Below, one piece after another: positions 1 through 8,197 of a stretch of 64,000 bases of DNA. The notes under the pieces are model-generated. The model made no database searches. It was given only the letters and a program-made list of their open reading frames with translations, and was not told the origin of the DNA. The DNA comes from Haladaptatus paucihalophilus DX253. Its GTDB lineage: Archaea; Halobacteriota; Halobacteria; Halobacteriales; Haladaptataceae. The stretch's first letter is position 1. Each line of letters starts with the position of its first letter. The translations under genes and the position numbers were made by a program. The stretch spans positions 2,567,734-2,631,733 of the forward strand of contig NZ_AQXI01000001.1 in assembly GCF_000376445.1 (NCBI RefSeq). Direction: 5' to 3'.

Positions 1-1
1 C

Positions 2-976
2 CGCGCGATGAACTCCTTCCAGATGTGGCACACCTACGAACGCGGCGTCACGGAGCGCGACATGGGGTTCGCCGACCGACTGAACCTCAACGCGATTCGG
101 ACGTGGCTGAGCTACGAGGCGTGGCACAAGGACCGAGCGTCGTTCGGCCGGGCGCTCGACCACTTCCTCTCGAGCGCCGACTCGCACGGCATCCGCGTTC
201 TGCTCGGCGTCTTCGAGGGCGTCGGTCGTCCGCCGGTTCCGAAGAACCTCTACGACACAGACCCGTGGACGGGCACGTCGGTCTGGTCCCCGGCTAAGCA
301 CGTGATGCGCAATCGCGACGAATGGGACGGGCCGAAGCGGTTCGTCGAGTGGATTATGAACCGCTACCGGGACGACGAGCGAGTGCTGGCCATCGAGGTG
401 ATGAACGAACCGGGGTGGCGGCCGTGGAAGAAGCGTTTCGCCCGCGAAATGTTTCAGTACACCCGCGAGCGCCGCGGCGAGGTGCCGTTGACAATCGGCG
501 CGACGAGCTTTGCGAACGCCACCGACTACTACGATTGGGGCATCGACGTGGTGCAGTTCCATTACAACTACCCGAACACGACGGACATCTACCGCGGCGT
601 GCTCCAGCAGGCGAACGAACTCCGCAACAGCATCAGCAAACCCGTCTGGCTGACGGAGTGGCAACGCGTCGCCAACTTCGGATGGGGACAGAAAGACGTC
701 TCCGCGGCCCAGCGCGGCCCCGATTACGCCTCGCTCGCGCCCGTCATTCGGAAATCCGGCGTCGGCAACTTCTTCTGGTCGCTCATGCTCAAACCGGCCT
801 ACATGTTGAGTCAGCGCAAACGCGGCATCCTGAACGGCGTCTTCCACGAGGACGGCGCTGTTTGGAGCACAGAAGACGCGAGCGCCCTCAAAGCCATGTC
901 CGGCGACGACACGTTCAACGGTCGAGAGCGCAAGGAGTGGCCCGACTGGGCGAAGAAGGTCATCGAGAAGGCGTGA
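2..976 (+). CDS. Glycoside hydrolase of GH5-like (cellulase/mannanase) fold, 5' end cut by window edge
   Basis: The frame is open to the left edge and the first in-window Met (base 8) lies inside a conserved part of the fold, so the true start is upstream. The visible 322 residues form the rest of a TIM-barrel hydrolase. The NEP motif (Glu134, counted from that Met) is the expected acid/base, and LTEW (Glu217) at the end of a late strand is the expected nucleophile; both are the clan GH-A pattern. No signal peptide can be judged because the N-terminus is missing. The 3' end overlaps the convergent beta-helix gene by 17 bases. The substrate cannot be read from sequence; a beta-1,4-glycan is typical of the family. 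The family call is firm and the specificity is open. Confidence 0.8.
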   Translation, partial: RAMNSFQMWHTYERGVTERDMGFADRLNLNAIRTWLSYEAWHKDRASFGRALDHFLSSADSHGIRVLLGVFEGVGRPPVPKNLYDTDPWTGTSVWSPAKHVMRNRDEWDGPKRFVEWIMNRYRDDERVLAIEVMNEPGWRPWKKRFAREMFQYTRERRGEVPLTIGATSFANATDYYDWGIDVVQFHYNYPNTTDIYRGVLQQANELRNSISKPVWLTEWQRVANFGWGQKDVSAAQRGPDYASLAPVIRKSGVGNFFWSLMLKPAYMLSQRKRGILNGVFHEDGAVWSTEDASALKAMSGDDTFNGRERKEWPDWAKKVIEKA

Positions 977-1814
977 GTCCGGCGTAGGCCAGCACGTCGC
1001 CGTGGTCGAAGTTCCCGTCGCCGTCGAAGTCGAGGGCGGACCGTTGCTGTGCCGGGATGTCGGCGACCCCAACCGTCACGGCCACGGCGACGACCGGCAG
1101 CGAAACTGCGTCCCAGACGCCGGTTTTCCCGTTGCCGGTCACGTCCTCGTAGCGACCGTCGCCGTCGAGGTCGAGCGGCGGTCCGACGGTGAGTTGGACG
1201 CCGAAGACGTTCACCAGCGCCATCGGCGCGTAGATGTCGATGACCTCGTTGTGGTGGATTCGATTGCGCCGTAGGTCGTCGTCCCACGCGTCGTCGAGGA
1301 CGAGACCGCGGAGGCCGTCCCTAACGGTGTTGTTCACCAGTGTGGCGTCCGAGTCCGTCACGTCGATTCCGATTGCGTTGTTGTAGGTAACGACGTCGCG
1401 CACCGTCACGGCGGCCGCGTTCTGTACGTAGACTCCGCGATTCCAATCCTTCGTTTGGAGGTTTCGAACCGTCACGTTCGACGCCCCCGCTACGTGGACG
1501 CCGCTCGTGTCGCTGACGCCGAACCCGTCCAACATGTGTCCCCGGCCGTCCAACACCACGTCGTCCGCGCGGATTTTGATACATCCGGTCGAGATGGCCG
1601 TCTTCCCGTTGTGAACGTCCCGTGCGAGGACGTAGCGCCCGGATTTCGTAATCGCCGTACAGGAATCGACGGCCGTGGCGGACTGTGCGGCGGGTGCCGT
1701 TGTTGTGGTCGATGCGGCGGACGCGCTGGCGACCGGCGGGCGGCCGACGTGGCCGACACCGCCGACAACACAGACGAAAACCAACCCGACGACGAGAACG
1801 CGCGAGGGGAGCAT
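960..1814 (-). CDS. Secreted right-handed parallel beta-helix (NosD/pectate-lyase-like) protein with a dockerin-like calcium-binding tail
   Basis: A protein of 284 residues from the ATG at 1814; a GTG at 1826 is an alternative. The first 30 residues form a Sec-type signal peptide with a hydrophobic core, followed by a Ser/Thr/Ala-rich spacer. The middle (about 60-200) has short repeats of the type VTVRNL, VTVRDV and LVNNTV with Asn ladders, as in parallel beta-helix proteins of the NosD/CASH group. The tail carries two DxDGDGxxxD loops about 50 residues apart (starting DLDGDGRYED and DFDGDGNFDH), like EF-hand or dockerin calcium loops. It converges on the upstream hydrolase gene, with their 3' ends overlapping. 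It is probably extracellular and carbohydrate-related. A catalytic role is not evident. Confidence 0.65.
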   Translation of the reverse strand: MLPSRVLVVGLVFVCVVGGVGHVGRPPVASASAASTTTTAPAAQSATAVDSCTAITKSGRYVLARDVHNGKTAISTGCIKIRADDVVLDGRGHMLDGFGVSDTSGVHVAGASNVTVRNLQTKDWNRGVYVQNAAAVTVRDVVTYNNAIGIDVTDSDATLVNNTVRDGLRGLVLDDAWDDDLRRNRIHHNEVIDIYAPMALVNVFGVQLTVGPPLDLDGDGRYEDVTGNGKTGVWDAVSLPVVAVAVTVGVADIPAQQRSALDFDGDGNFDHGDVLAYAGLTPSR

Positions 1815-1920
1815 GGTCCCACGCACAACGGCCCCCGTGTTATACGCTATCCTCGTAAGGGCATCCTACTCGTCGGAACGGTCGCGTGAGGACGCGGAAA
1901 TGGAGCGTACGCGTCGGCAA

Positions 1921-2835
1921 TCAGAGCATGTCGAGCGCGCGAAGGTCGGATTCGAGCGCCGCGCGGTCCGATTCGTTCATCTTCCGGAGCGGACTCCGGA
2001 GCGGGCCGGGGGAGAAGTCCAAATCGAGCACGTCGAGCGTCGTCTTCACGCCCGCCATGTACGACCCGCCCTTCAGGGCGTCCCGAATCGCGTACACGTC
2101 GCTCTGCAGTTCGCGGGCGCGTTCCACGTCGCCCGCGTCGTATGCGTCGTAGAGCGAGACGACCAGTTCGGGGAAGGCGTTCGCAACCGCGCTGACCATG
2201 CCGGTACAGCCGAGTTGGAGGCCGGGGAGGAGCAGGGAGTCCGACCCCGCGAGGAACGTGAGTTCGGGGTGTGCGTCGATGGCCTGCCCGAGCCACGGCA
2301 CGTCCTTGCTCGAATCCTTGAGTCCGGCGAGGTTCGGAATTTCGGCGAGGTCGTCGAGGGTGTCGAGCGACAGCGAGTTGCCGGTCTTGCTCGGGATGTG
2401 GTAAACGTACACCGGCAAATCGACGGCCTCACAGACCCGCCGATAGTGTTCGACCGCCGCGTCGTGGTCCAGCGGGTAGTAGTACGGCGTGACGACGACG
2501 AGGCCGTCCGCGCCGACCGATTCCGCGTGTTCGGCGTGCGCGACGGTCTCGTACGTGCTCGGCGCGCCGACGCCCGCGATGACGGGCACGTCGTCCACGG
2601 CTTCGACCACCGCTTCGACGACGCCGCGCTTTTCCTCGCCGGTCAGCAGGGGGAACTCGCCGTTCGTGCCGAGCGGGAAGACGCCGTGTGCGCCGCCGTC
2701 AACGACGTACTGCGCGTGGGCCGCCGTCGCTTCGTAGTTCACCGACTCGTCTTCGTGAAACGCCGTAATCGTGGGCGGAACGACGCCGTGCAGGGAGAGC
2801 GGGTCGTCCGTCCCCGGTTCTGGTGCGTGCGACAT
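1921..2835 (-). CDS. Dihydrodipicolinate synthase / KDG aldolase family protein
   Basis: A class I aldolase of the DapA/NAL superfamily, 304 residues from the ATG at 2835. The longer frame back to 2979 adds an unrelated lead that overlaps the divergent gene, so I reject it. The GTNGE loop (56-60) stands in for the usual GTTGE carboxylate-binding motif, Tyr145 is the catalytic Tyr and Lys173 in GLKDSS is the Schiff-base lysine. In haloarchaea, members of this family act as 2-keto-3-deoxy(phospho)gluconate aldolases of the semi-phosphorylative Entner-Doudoroff pathway. The glucose dehydrogenase and GfcR regulator later in the window fit that role, but dihydrodipicolinate synthase or another keto-acid aldolase cannot be excluded. 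It is divergent from the MoaD-like gene with about 100 bases between the starts. Confidence 0.8.
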   Translation of the reverse strand: MSHAPEPGTDDPLSLHGVVPPTITAFHEDESVNYEATAAHAQYVVDGGAHGVFPLGTNGEFPLLTGEEKRGVVEAVVEAVDDVPVIAGVGAPSTYETVAHAEHAESVGADGLVVVTPYYYPLDHDAAVEHYRRVCEAVDLPVYVYHIPSKTGNSLSLDTLDDLAEIPNLAGLKDSSKDVPWLGQAIDAHPELTFLAGSDSLLLPGLQLGCTGMVSAVANAFPELVVSLYDAYDAGDVERARELQSDVYAIRDALKGGSYMAGVKTTLDVLDLDFSPGPLRSPLRKMNESDRAALESDLRALDML

Positions 2836-2935
2836 ACTCGGACGCTCGTCCCCCGGCCCAATAAGCGGTTTCGTCTCGGCAGGAGTTTTTCGAGACTGAG
2901 TAAACTTTTTGTCCCGGGGGTGCAAAGATGTGTGT

Positions 2936-3202
2936 ATGAACGTCACAGTCAAACTCACCGGCCCGATGGTCGCGCGCACCGGAACCCGCGACGCACGCGT
3001 GGCAGTCCCCGACGAGGCAACCGTCGAGGATGTCGTCGAACAACTCGGCGAGCGCTACGGCCCGCAAGTCCGCGCGGGAATCGTGGACGGATTCGGCCTT
3101 CGCTCGGACACCAGCCTCGTCCGCGAGTCCGACCACGAACCGCTCTCGGTTCACAGTCCCGTCGAAGCGGGCGACACCGTTCGCGTACAGGTCCACGCCT
3201 GA
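2936..3202 (+). CDS. MoaD/ThiS-like ubiquitin-fold protein without a C-terminal Gly-Gly
   Basis: A small beta-grasp protein of 88 residues starting at ATG 2936; a TTG at 2909 only adds a non-conserved lead. The pattern (VTVKL start, then AVPDEATVEDVVEQLGERYG, later LSVHSPVEAGDTVRV) matches MoaD/ThiS sulfur carriers, including the penultimate 'pV..GDxV' strand. Functional carriers and archaeal SAMPs end in Gly-Gly so they can be adenylated. This protein ends VQVHA, so it cannot be activated that way unless processed. It may be a non-conjugating ubiquitin-fold protein. It is divergent from the aldolase gene. Confidence 0.7.
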   Translation: MNVTVKLTGPMVARTGTRDARVAVPDEATVEDVVEQLGERYGPQVRAGIVDGFGLRSDTSLVRESDHEPLSVHSPVEAGDTVRVQVHA

Positions 3203-3343
3203 TTCGACGCGACGCTTCCCACGACCTCGGAACCTCGGTTTCTCTCTCCGTTTTTCCTTCCGTTTCCCTCGCCGTCTCGGACAGAAAACTTATACTCGAT
3301 TCTGATACCTCTCCGTCATGAACTTCCGGCGAGGTGTGATTCC

Positions 3344-3988
3344 GTGAACCGCCGCCGAGCGGTCGGCGCGCTCTGTGTTCTCTTCGCGGTGGCGTTCGCG
3401 GCGAACACGCTCTGGTTGGTTCCCGGCGGGAACGCTACCCGGTACGAATACCGAACGGTCTCGGTGAACGAGTCGAACGCGAACCACTTCTTGCGCCAAT
3501 CCTCGTCCGTCGCGTACTGCGCCCCGAGGACATCCCGAACCTGCGGGTTCGAACTCGCGGCGATACGCGGCGGCGTCCCGGTGGACGCCGAACTCTCCCA
3601 AACGTACCCGGACTACCAGTACGTCCTGACGAGAGACGGCTTCTACGACCCGACGGCCGAGGTGCAAAACGGGACGACGGTGTTCACAGCGCGGAGCGTG
3701 TCGCTTGCTCCCGTGTTGGCGAACGTTTCGTACCGACCGTTACCGGAGGCTGTTCGAGCCGACAGGAAGTTCGAGAAGGGGATTCGTGTGGGGCACCTGC
3801 GCACCACGTCCGAAATCCCGCCATCCCGCCGACTCGTCAATCGAAGTGGAACGTACTACGGCTTCGAACAGATTAGCGCGAAGGCGGCCCATCCGTTCCT
3901 CGGCCCCAAGCTGTTCGCCATCCGAACCCTCCTTTGGCTTGCGACGGTGCCGCTCTCCGTCCTCGGCATCGTCTTCTGGCACGACTGA
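3344..3988 (+). CDS. Membrane-anchored protein with an extracytoplasmic domain, function unknown
   Basis: A protein of 214 residues beginning with GTG at 3344, just after a purine-rich stretch. The N-terminus is MNRRR followed by a hydrophobic helix (about 6-25), then an outside domain of about 160 residues with two Cys (near YCAP and TCGF) that could form a disulfide, then a second hydrophobic helix at the extreme C-terminus (about 190-212). This topology puts the middle domain outside the cell. I recognise no catalytic motif. It converges on the HAD hydrolase gene with a 5-base gap. Confidence 0.6.
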   Translation: MNRRRAVGALCVLFAVAFAANTLWLVPGGNATRYEYRTVSVNESNANHFLRQSSSVAYCAPRTSRTCGFELAAIRGGVPVDAELSQTYPDYQYVLTRDGFYDPTAEVQNGTTVFTARSVSLAPVLANVSYRPLPEAVRADRKFEKGIRVGHLRTTSEIPPSRRLVNRSGTYYGFEQISAKAAHPFLGPKLFAIRTLLWLATVPLSVLGIVFWHD

Positions 3989-3993
3989 GGGCC

Positions 3994-5217
3994 TTATCCC
4001 AATCGACCCAACCGATTCAGCGCGTACACCGTCCGAAGCACGTCGCCCGCCTTTCCGCGGTCGAAGATGAGTTCGTCGGTGCGAACCACGTGGTCCAGCA
4101 CGTCGCGGGAGGCGTGTTCCGGCGCGGCACCGATGCCACAGTCGTTCTCGTCCACCCACTGCATCACGCGCAGGTCGCTCTTGCTGTCGCCCATGACGAG
4201 CGTGAACGGGTCGTCCACGCCGAGGACGTCCAACGCGGCCTCCACGCCGACAACCTTGTTCAACTCTCGACTGCCGATTTCGGCGGCGTCACCCTCGTAG
4301 TAGGCCACGTCGATTCGGTCGAAGGTGTCCCGCACGTCCTCCGGAATCGCTTCCACGTCCGCGTCCGGCATTCCGCCTTGCGCTTCGAGCACGCCGCGGA
4401 TTTCGGGGTCGCTGTGGGCGTAGTAGGTCCGCGCCCACTCGCTTCCGTCTTCGACGACGGTCTCGCCGAGCAGGTCGAGTTGGTAGACCAGCGCGTCGTC
4501 GATGACTTCCACCGCCTTCGCGCTCCCCGTCTCGAAGTTCGGCTTCATCGTGATGTTGAACTCGTTACCCTGCAGGTGGGTCCCCCGCCGGAGTTCCTCG
4601 GGCGCGGACGAGAGCACCTGCGAGCGCACGGTGTCGAAGACGTCCCGGATGTCGTCGTCCAGGTCCTCGAACAGCAGTCGTTTGGTCTCCGCGCCGTGGC
4701 CCGGCGTGAATACGCCGGTCCCTGCCTCGTAGACGATGCTCACCGTGCCGGAGTGGACGATTTCGTTGCCGAGTCCCTGAATCGTGAATCCCTTGACGTT
4801 CTCCAGCGTCTGTCCGGTACAGACGACGATGGGGACGCCCTTCTCGTGGAATTCGGTCAACAGGTTGAGTACCTCCCGCGGAATCTCGTTGTCCGTTCCG
4901 CCCGCCGACCGGAGCGTCTCGTCCACGTCCAGTACGAGCGCGTTCACCGACCGGCCGTACTTCGAGTAGAGGTCGAGCGCGGTGAACGCCTGGTCGCGCG
5001 TGGCGTGGGCCGCCACGTCAGCGTAGGTTTCGCCCGCGTCGAATCCGTCCCGAATCTCGTCCTTCCGTCGCTCCAGTTCGTCGCTCGCGGACTGCCAGTG
5101 TTCCAACGCGACCCGCGAATCGACCGGCGGAAACACGTCCACGAAGTCCTGATACGCTCTGAGGGTTTTCGCGTCGAACTCGTCGTAGAGCCGATAGAGG
5201 GCGTCGTAGCGTTCCAT
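3994..5217 (-). CDS. HAD-superfamily hydrolase, haloarchaeal 407-residue type
   Basis: The N-terminal 85 residues are helical and unassigned. The HAD core then begins with VLDVDETLRS (nucleophile Asp97 and acid/base Asp99). Motif II is probably the Thr of VVCTGQT, and motifs III/IV correspond to a lysine followed by VMGDSKSDLRVM near the C-terminus. The large cap between them suggests a class II (Cof/sugar-phosphatase-like) enzyme. The substrate is unknown. Because a trehalose-6-phosphate synthase lies 4 kb away without an adjacent phosphatase, a sugar-phosphate role is tempting, but the sequence does not carry the usual OtsB signature, so this is only a possibility. Confidence 0.7.
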   Translation of the reverse strand: MERYDALYRLYDEFDAKTLRAYQDFVDVFPPVDSRVALEHWQSASDELERRKDEIRDGFDAGETYADVAAHATRDQAFTALDLYSKYGRSVNALVLDVDETLRSAGGTDNEIPREVLNLLTEFHEKGVPIVVCTGQTLENVKGFTIQGLGNEIVHSGTVSIVYEAGTGVFTPGHGAETKRLLFEDLDDDIRDVFDTVRSQVLSSAPEELRRGTHLQGNEFNITMKPNFETGSAKAVEVIDDALVYQLDLLGETVVEDGSEWARTYYAHSDPEIRGVLEAQGGMPDADVEAIPEDVRDTFDRIDVAYYEGDAAEIGSRELNKVVGVEAALDVLGVDDPFTLVMGDSKSDLRVMQWVDENDCGIGAAPEHASRDVLDHVVRTDELIFDRGKAGDVLRTVYALNRLGRLG

Positions 5218-5375
5218 ACTGGAAGTCGGTCGCTTTCCGGGATAAAGGTCGGGGGAGGAGGGAATATTGGCGGACTCGGAAAACGGCGACGGCGAACCAC
5301 CGACGCTCCAACACTCCTCCCGCGACGAACATCACCACCGTGACCGCGACCACAACTCCCCACCCCGACGACCGC

Positions 5376-6374
5376 TTACGACCACGATTGAAGCAGTTCA
5401 CACCGTTTTTCCGTCGATGGGTGCGTCCTGAACAGCCAGTTGCCGATGTCGTCGAGCCGATTTCGAACGCGAAGCACCGGCGGCGTCCGCCCGTCGGCCC
5501 AAATCGAAAAGCCGTCGTTCGACGTCCGCGGCGGTTCGACGATGGAGAACGCCGCGACGGTATCGGCCTTCCGGAGGTCCGTCGTCGGTGCATCGACCGC
5601 CTCCGCATCCACTTTTTGCAACGCCGTTGCCAAGGCCGCCGCGGACCCCGCGAGTTCGACGGCGGCGCGGTCGGCGGCGAGTTCGCGCTGTCGGGCGAAC
5701 AGCGCGAGCAGCGACCGCCCGACGAGCCAAATCGCGCCGCCGAAGACCAGCGCACCGATACCCAACAGGTCGTCCGCGTTCGAGGTGACGGGCGTCTCCT
5801 CGTCGTCCACGCCGAGTCCGTTCAGTATCGACCGGCCGAACACCGTCGGGAGGGCGACCAGCGAGACCACGGCGGCGTCTCGATTGCTCACGTGTGCCAT
5901 CTCGTGTGCCACGACCGCGCGCAGTTCCTCGTCGGAGAGGCGGTCCAGCAGACCGGTGGAGACCACGAGCGTGGTGTTTCGACGCGTGAATCCCGAAACG
6001 GAAGCGTGTGGAACCGGCATCTCGGCCACCGAAACGGTCGGTGCCGGAACGTCGAACTGCAACGCGACGCGCTGAACGAGGTCGGCGAGGTCCCGATTCG
6101 AATCCGTCGTTTCCGACGGCGGAACCGCGTCGAGAACCGCCGCGGTGGAAATCCCGCCACGACGGACCGTGGCGACGAGCAGTCTAACGCACGCCACCCC
6201 GCCGACAATCCCGCCGAGGTAGTGCCCCCAGACGCGCGGTGCGAACAGGAAGGGGGCGACGACCCCGCCCACCGTCCACGAGACGAACAGCAGTCCGGCG
6301 ACGAGCGCGCCTGTCAACGCGACGAGCGCCGTCACCGAGAGGAGAATTCGACCGGTGAGACTGTCGGTCCGCAT
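5376..6374 (-). CDS. M48-family (HtpX-like) membrane zinc metalloprotease
   Basis: A protein of 332 residues. Two transmembrane helices at the N-terminus (about 8-70) are followed by the protease domain. HEMAH (His157, Glu158, His161) supplies two zinc ligands and the catalytic Glu, and RQRELAADRAAV about 65 residues later supplies the third, Glu, ligand. Another hydrophobic pair lies between them (about 200-225). Family members cut misfolded or regulatory membrane proteins. The length is a little longer than bacterial HtpX because of a C-terminal extension. It is followed on the same strand by the HAD gene, about 160 bases away. Confidence 0.85.
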   Translation of the reverse strand: MRTDSLTGRILLSVTALVALTGALVAGLLFVSWTVGGVVAPFLFAPRVWGHYLGGIVGGVACVRLLVATVRRGGISTAAVLDAVPPSETTDSNRDLADLVQRVALQFDVPAPTVSVAEMPVPHASVSGFTRRNTTLVVSTGLLDRLSDEELRAVVAHEMAHVSNRDAAVVSLVALPTVFGRSILNGLGVDDEETPVTSNADDLLGIGALVFGGAIWLVGRSLLALFARQRELAADRAAVELAGSAAALATALQKVDAEAVDAPTTDLRKADTVAAFSIVEPPRTSNDGFSIWADGRTPPVLRVRNRLDDIGNWLFRTHPSTEKRCELLQSWS

Positions 6375-6517
6375 CGTCCCTTTCTTTCTCGCCGGCGATT
6401 GTAAAACGGCAACACTTCGTCCGCTCCCGAGCGGCGTCGGTGGGTCCCTTTCCTCCGACTCCCCCTTTTGATTTCTCTCCTCTCGACCTCACTCCCCCAA
6501 CCTCACTTCCCTCAACC

Positions 6518-7855
6518 TCACTCCTCGATGGTGGTGTCCTCCTCGCCCACCCGCTTGCTGATGTCCACTTGGTAGTGTTCGAGGATGTCGCGGCCGAGGA
6601 GGACGGGATTCTCCATGTGGCTTCGGTCCTCGATGTTCGCGGAGACGGTGTAGTGGTTCCCGGCGATGCCGACGACGATATCGACCACCGGACGCGTGCG
6701 ACTCGACTTCGAACTCCCGGAGCGCACCCGCGAGGTTCGACGGATGGGTCCCGCGCCGACGTCCGCCGCGACGCCGGTGTCGATGCTCGTCCGACTCGCA
6801 CCCGTATCAGATTTCGCGACGACCGTCGCCGACCCCGATGTCCCGCTGACGACGACCTCCGTCGTGTAGCCGATGGTCGGTTGCTCCGAGAGGTCTCGGC
6901 GACTCGTCGACGGTTTGCAGGCGGGAACGGTGTCGTCGAGCGTCGCGGTCAGTTCGACGACCCGGTCTTCGTCCACCGACCCGCCCGCCGTTTCGATGGC
7001 GGCGCGAGCGATGTGGGGTGCCGGACTGTGGCCGGTCGCCTCGAAGAACCCCTTGAATCCCGCGGTCGGGTTGACTTCGAGGACGTACCAGTCGCGCTCG
7101 TTTCGGATGAGGTCGACCCCGGCGTAGTCGAGACCGATGGCGTTCGTCGCGTCGAGTGCGGTTCGTGAAACTTCGTCCGTGAGTACGTCGCCCGCCGCGC
7201 GCACGTCTCCCCCCAGCGCGACGTTCGTCCGCCACTCCTCGTCAGGGGCGGAGCGAATCATCCCGCCGATGACGGAATCGCCGACCACGTAGACGCGGAG
7301 GTCGCTGTGCGGGCCGTCGTCGTCCTGTTCGATGAGTTGCTGGACGAACGCCTGTCTTTTCCCGACGCGGGAGCTGATGGGGTCGTTCAGGTCGACCTTC
7401 CACGTGCCGCCGCCGTGGGTCCCGATGGCGGTCTTGTACACGGCCTCGGTGCCGTAAGGTTCACAGAGTTCGTTGAGTCGTTCCGTCGAGAGCGCGAGGA
7501 TGGCGTCCGGAACCCGAACCCCCTCCTCGGCCAACCGCACCGCGGCGGCGAACTTGTGCGTCGCCCGTAACACCGACATCGGTGGGTTGAGCGTCGGGAC
7601 GACGCTCGCGTACAGGTTCACCAGTCCCAACAGTTCGTCGGGATACTCCGTCTTGGAGAGCAACAACCGATTGGCGATGACGTCTACGTCCGGTTCGAGG
7701 ACGAGTTCGCCGTCCCGTATCTCGACCGACGTGTTCTCCCGACGAAGCCAGACGGGCTCGTGACCCAGCGCTTCGACGGCGTTCAAAATCGCTTTCGTCT
7801 CCTTGCTGTTGTGAAGGCTGAAGACTCCGACTCGTACCGACGTTTCTCCCGGCAT
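6518..7855 (-). CDS. RimK-type ATP-grasp ligase fused to a retropepsin-like (putative 'ATP-dependent zinc protease') domain
   Basis: A protein of 445 residues in two parts. Residues 1-300 are a RimK/LysX-type ATP-grasp enzyme: an N-terminal pre-grasp region, an ATP-binding core with GTHGGGTWKV, and the metal-binding YVLEVNPTAGFKGF segment. These enzymes join amino acids (Glu, Lys) to a carboxylate on a protein or small molecule. Residues about 328-435 resemble the aspartyl-protease-fold domain usually encoded as a separate gene next to RimK in bacteria, with a SDTGAS motif (Asp350) and the flap-like NPVLLGRDIL. The two functions are therefore covalently joined here. The substrate is unknown. 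The start at 7855 is an ATG after an AT-rich promoter-like stretch with ttgctaatag. Confidence 0.8.
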   Translation of the reverse strand: MPGETSVRVGVFSLHNSKETKAILNAVEALGHEPVWLRRENTSVEIRDGELVLEPDVDVIANRLLLSKTEYPDELLGLVNLYASVVPTLNPPMSVLRATHKFAAAVRLAEEGVRVPDAILALSTERLNELCEPYGTEAVYKTAIGTHGGGTWKVDLNDPISSRVGKRQAFVQQLIEQDDDGPHSDLRVYVVGDSVIGGMIRSAPDEEWRTNVALGGDVRAAGDVLTDEVSRTALDATNAIGLDYAGVDLIRNERDWYVLEVNPTAGFKGFFEATGHSPAPHIARAAIETAGGSVDEDRVVELTATLDDTVPACKPSTSRRDLSEQPTIGYTTEVVVSGTSGSATVVAKSDTGASRTSIDTGVAADVGAGPIRRTSRVRSGSSKSSRTRPVVDIVVGIAGNHYTVSANIEDRSHMENPVLLGRDILEHYQVDISKRVGEEDTTIEE

Positions 7856-7945
7856 CGGTATGTCATTCGCTAACTCGGCTCAAAACACTTATTGCTCTGT
7901 TGCTAATAGTTGGCTCGACGTTCCCGACCGATTGTTCTTTCTCGA

Positions 7946-8077
7946 CTAACGGATCTTGTCGAAGACCGTGCTCTGACAGCGACTGCACTGCCGTCGGTTA
8001 CGCCAGTATTCCTTCCCGCACGAGTTACACTTCCAGTTCGGCGTGAGGAAATCCGGTTTGAGCGATTCCAAGTTCAT
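7946..8077 (-). CDS. Small zinc-ribbon protein (43 residues)
   Basis: A short frame from the ATG at 8077 encodes a 43-residue protein with two CxxC pairs (CNSCGKEYW and CSRCQSTVF), a complete zinc ribbon. The basic residues between the knuckles suggest nucleic-acid or protein binding. It is divergent from pncB, with about 120 bases between the starts. Tiny zinc-finger proteins of this kind are numerous in haloarchaea and mostly uncharacterised. The frame is otherwise embedded in a long antisense frame over pncB that is not real. Confidence 0.7.
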   Translation of the reverse strand: MNLESLKPDFLTPNWKCNSCGKEYWRNRRQCSRCQSTVFDKIR

Positions 8078-8197
8078 GGAGGGGCGTAAGGTCCCCACGA
8101 ATAAACGCCTCTCGCCGGAGTCGGGTTGCTCGGCGTCCCCCTCTACCTCGCGATTTCCTCCCCTAACTATTACTGACGCGGCGTGGTCCCAGTGGCT

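Noticed and set aside
3994-5217. Trehalose-6-phosphate phosphatase (OtsB) assignment
   Set aside because: It lacks the OtsB-type signature and has an unrelated N-terminal region; kept as HAD hydrolase.
6480-6530. Short repeats of the type aacctcactcc before the RimK-like gene's 3' end
   Set aside because: Low-complexity pyrimidine stretch with only three loose copies; no sign of function.
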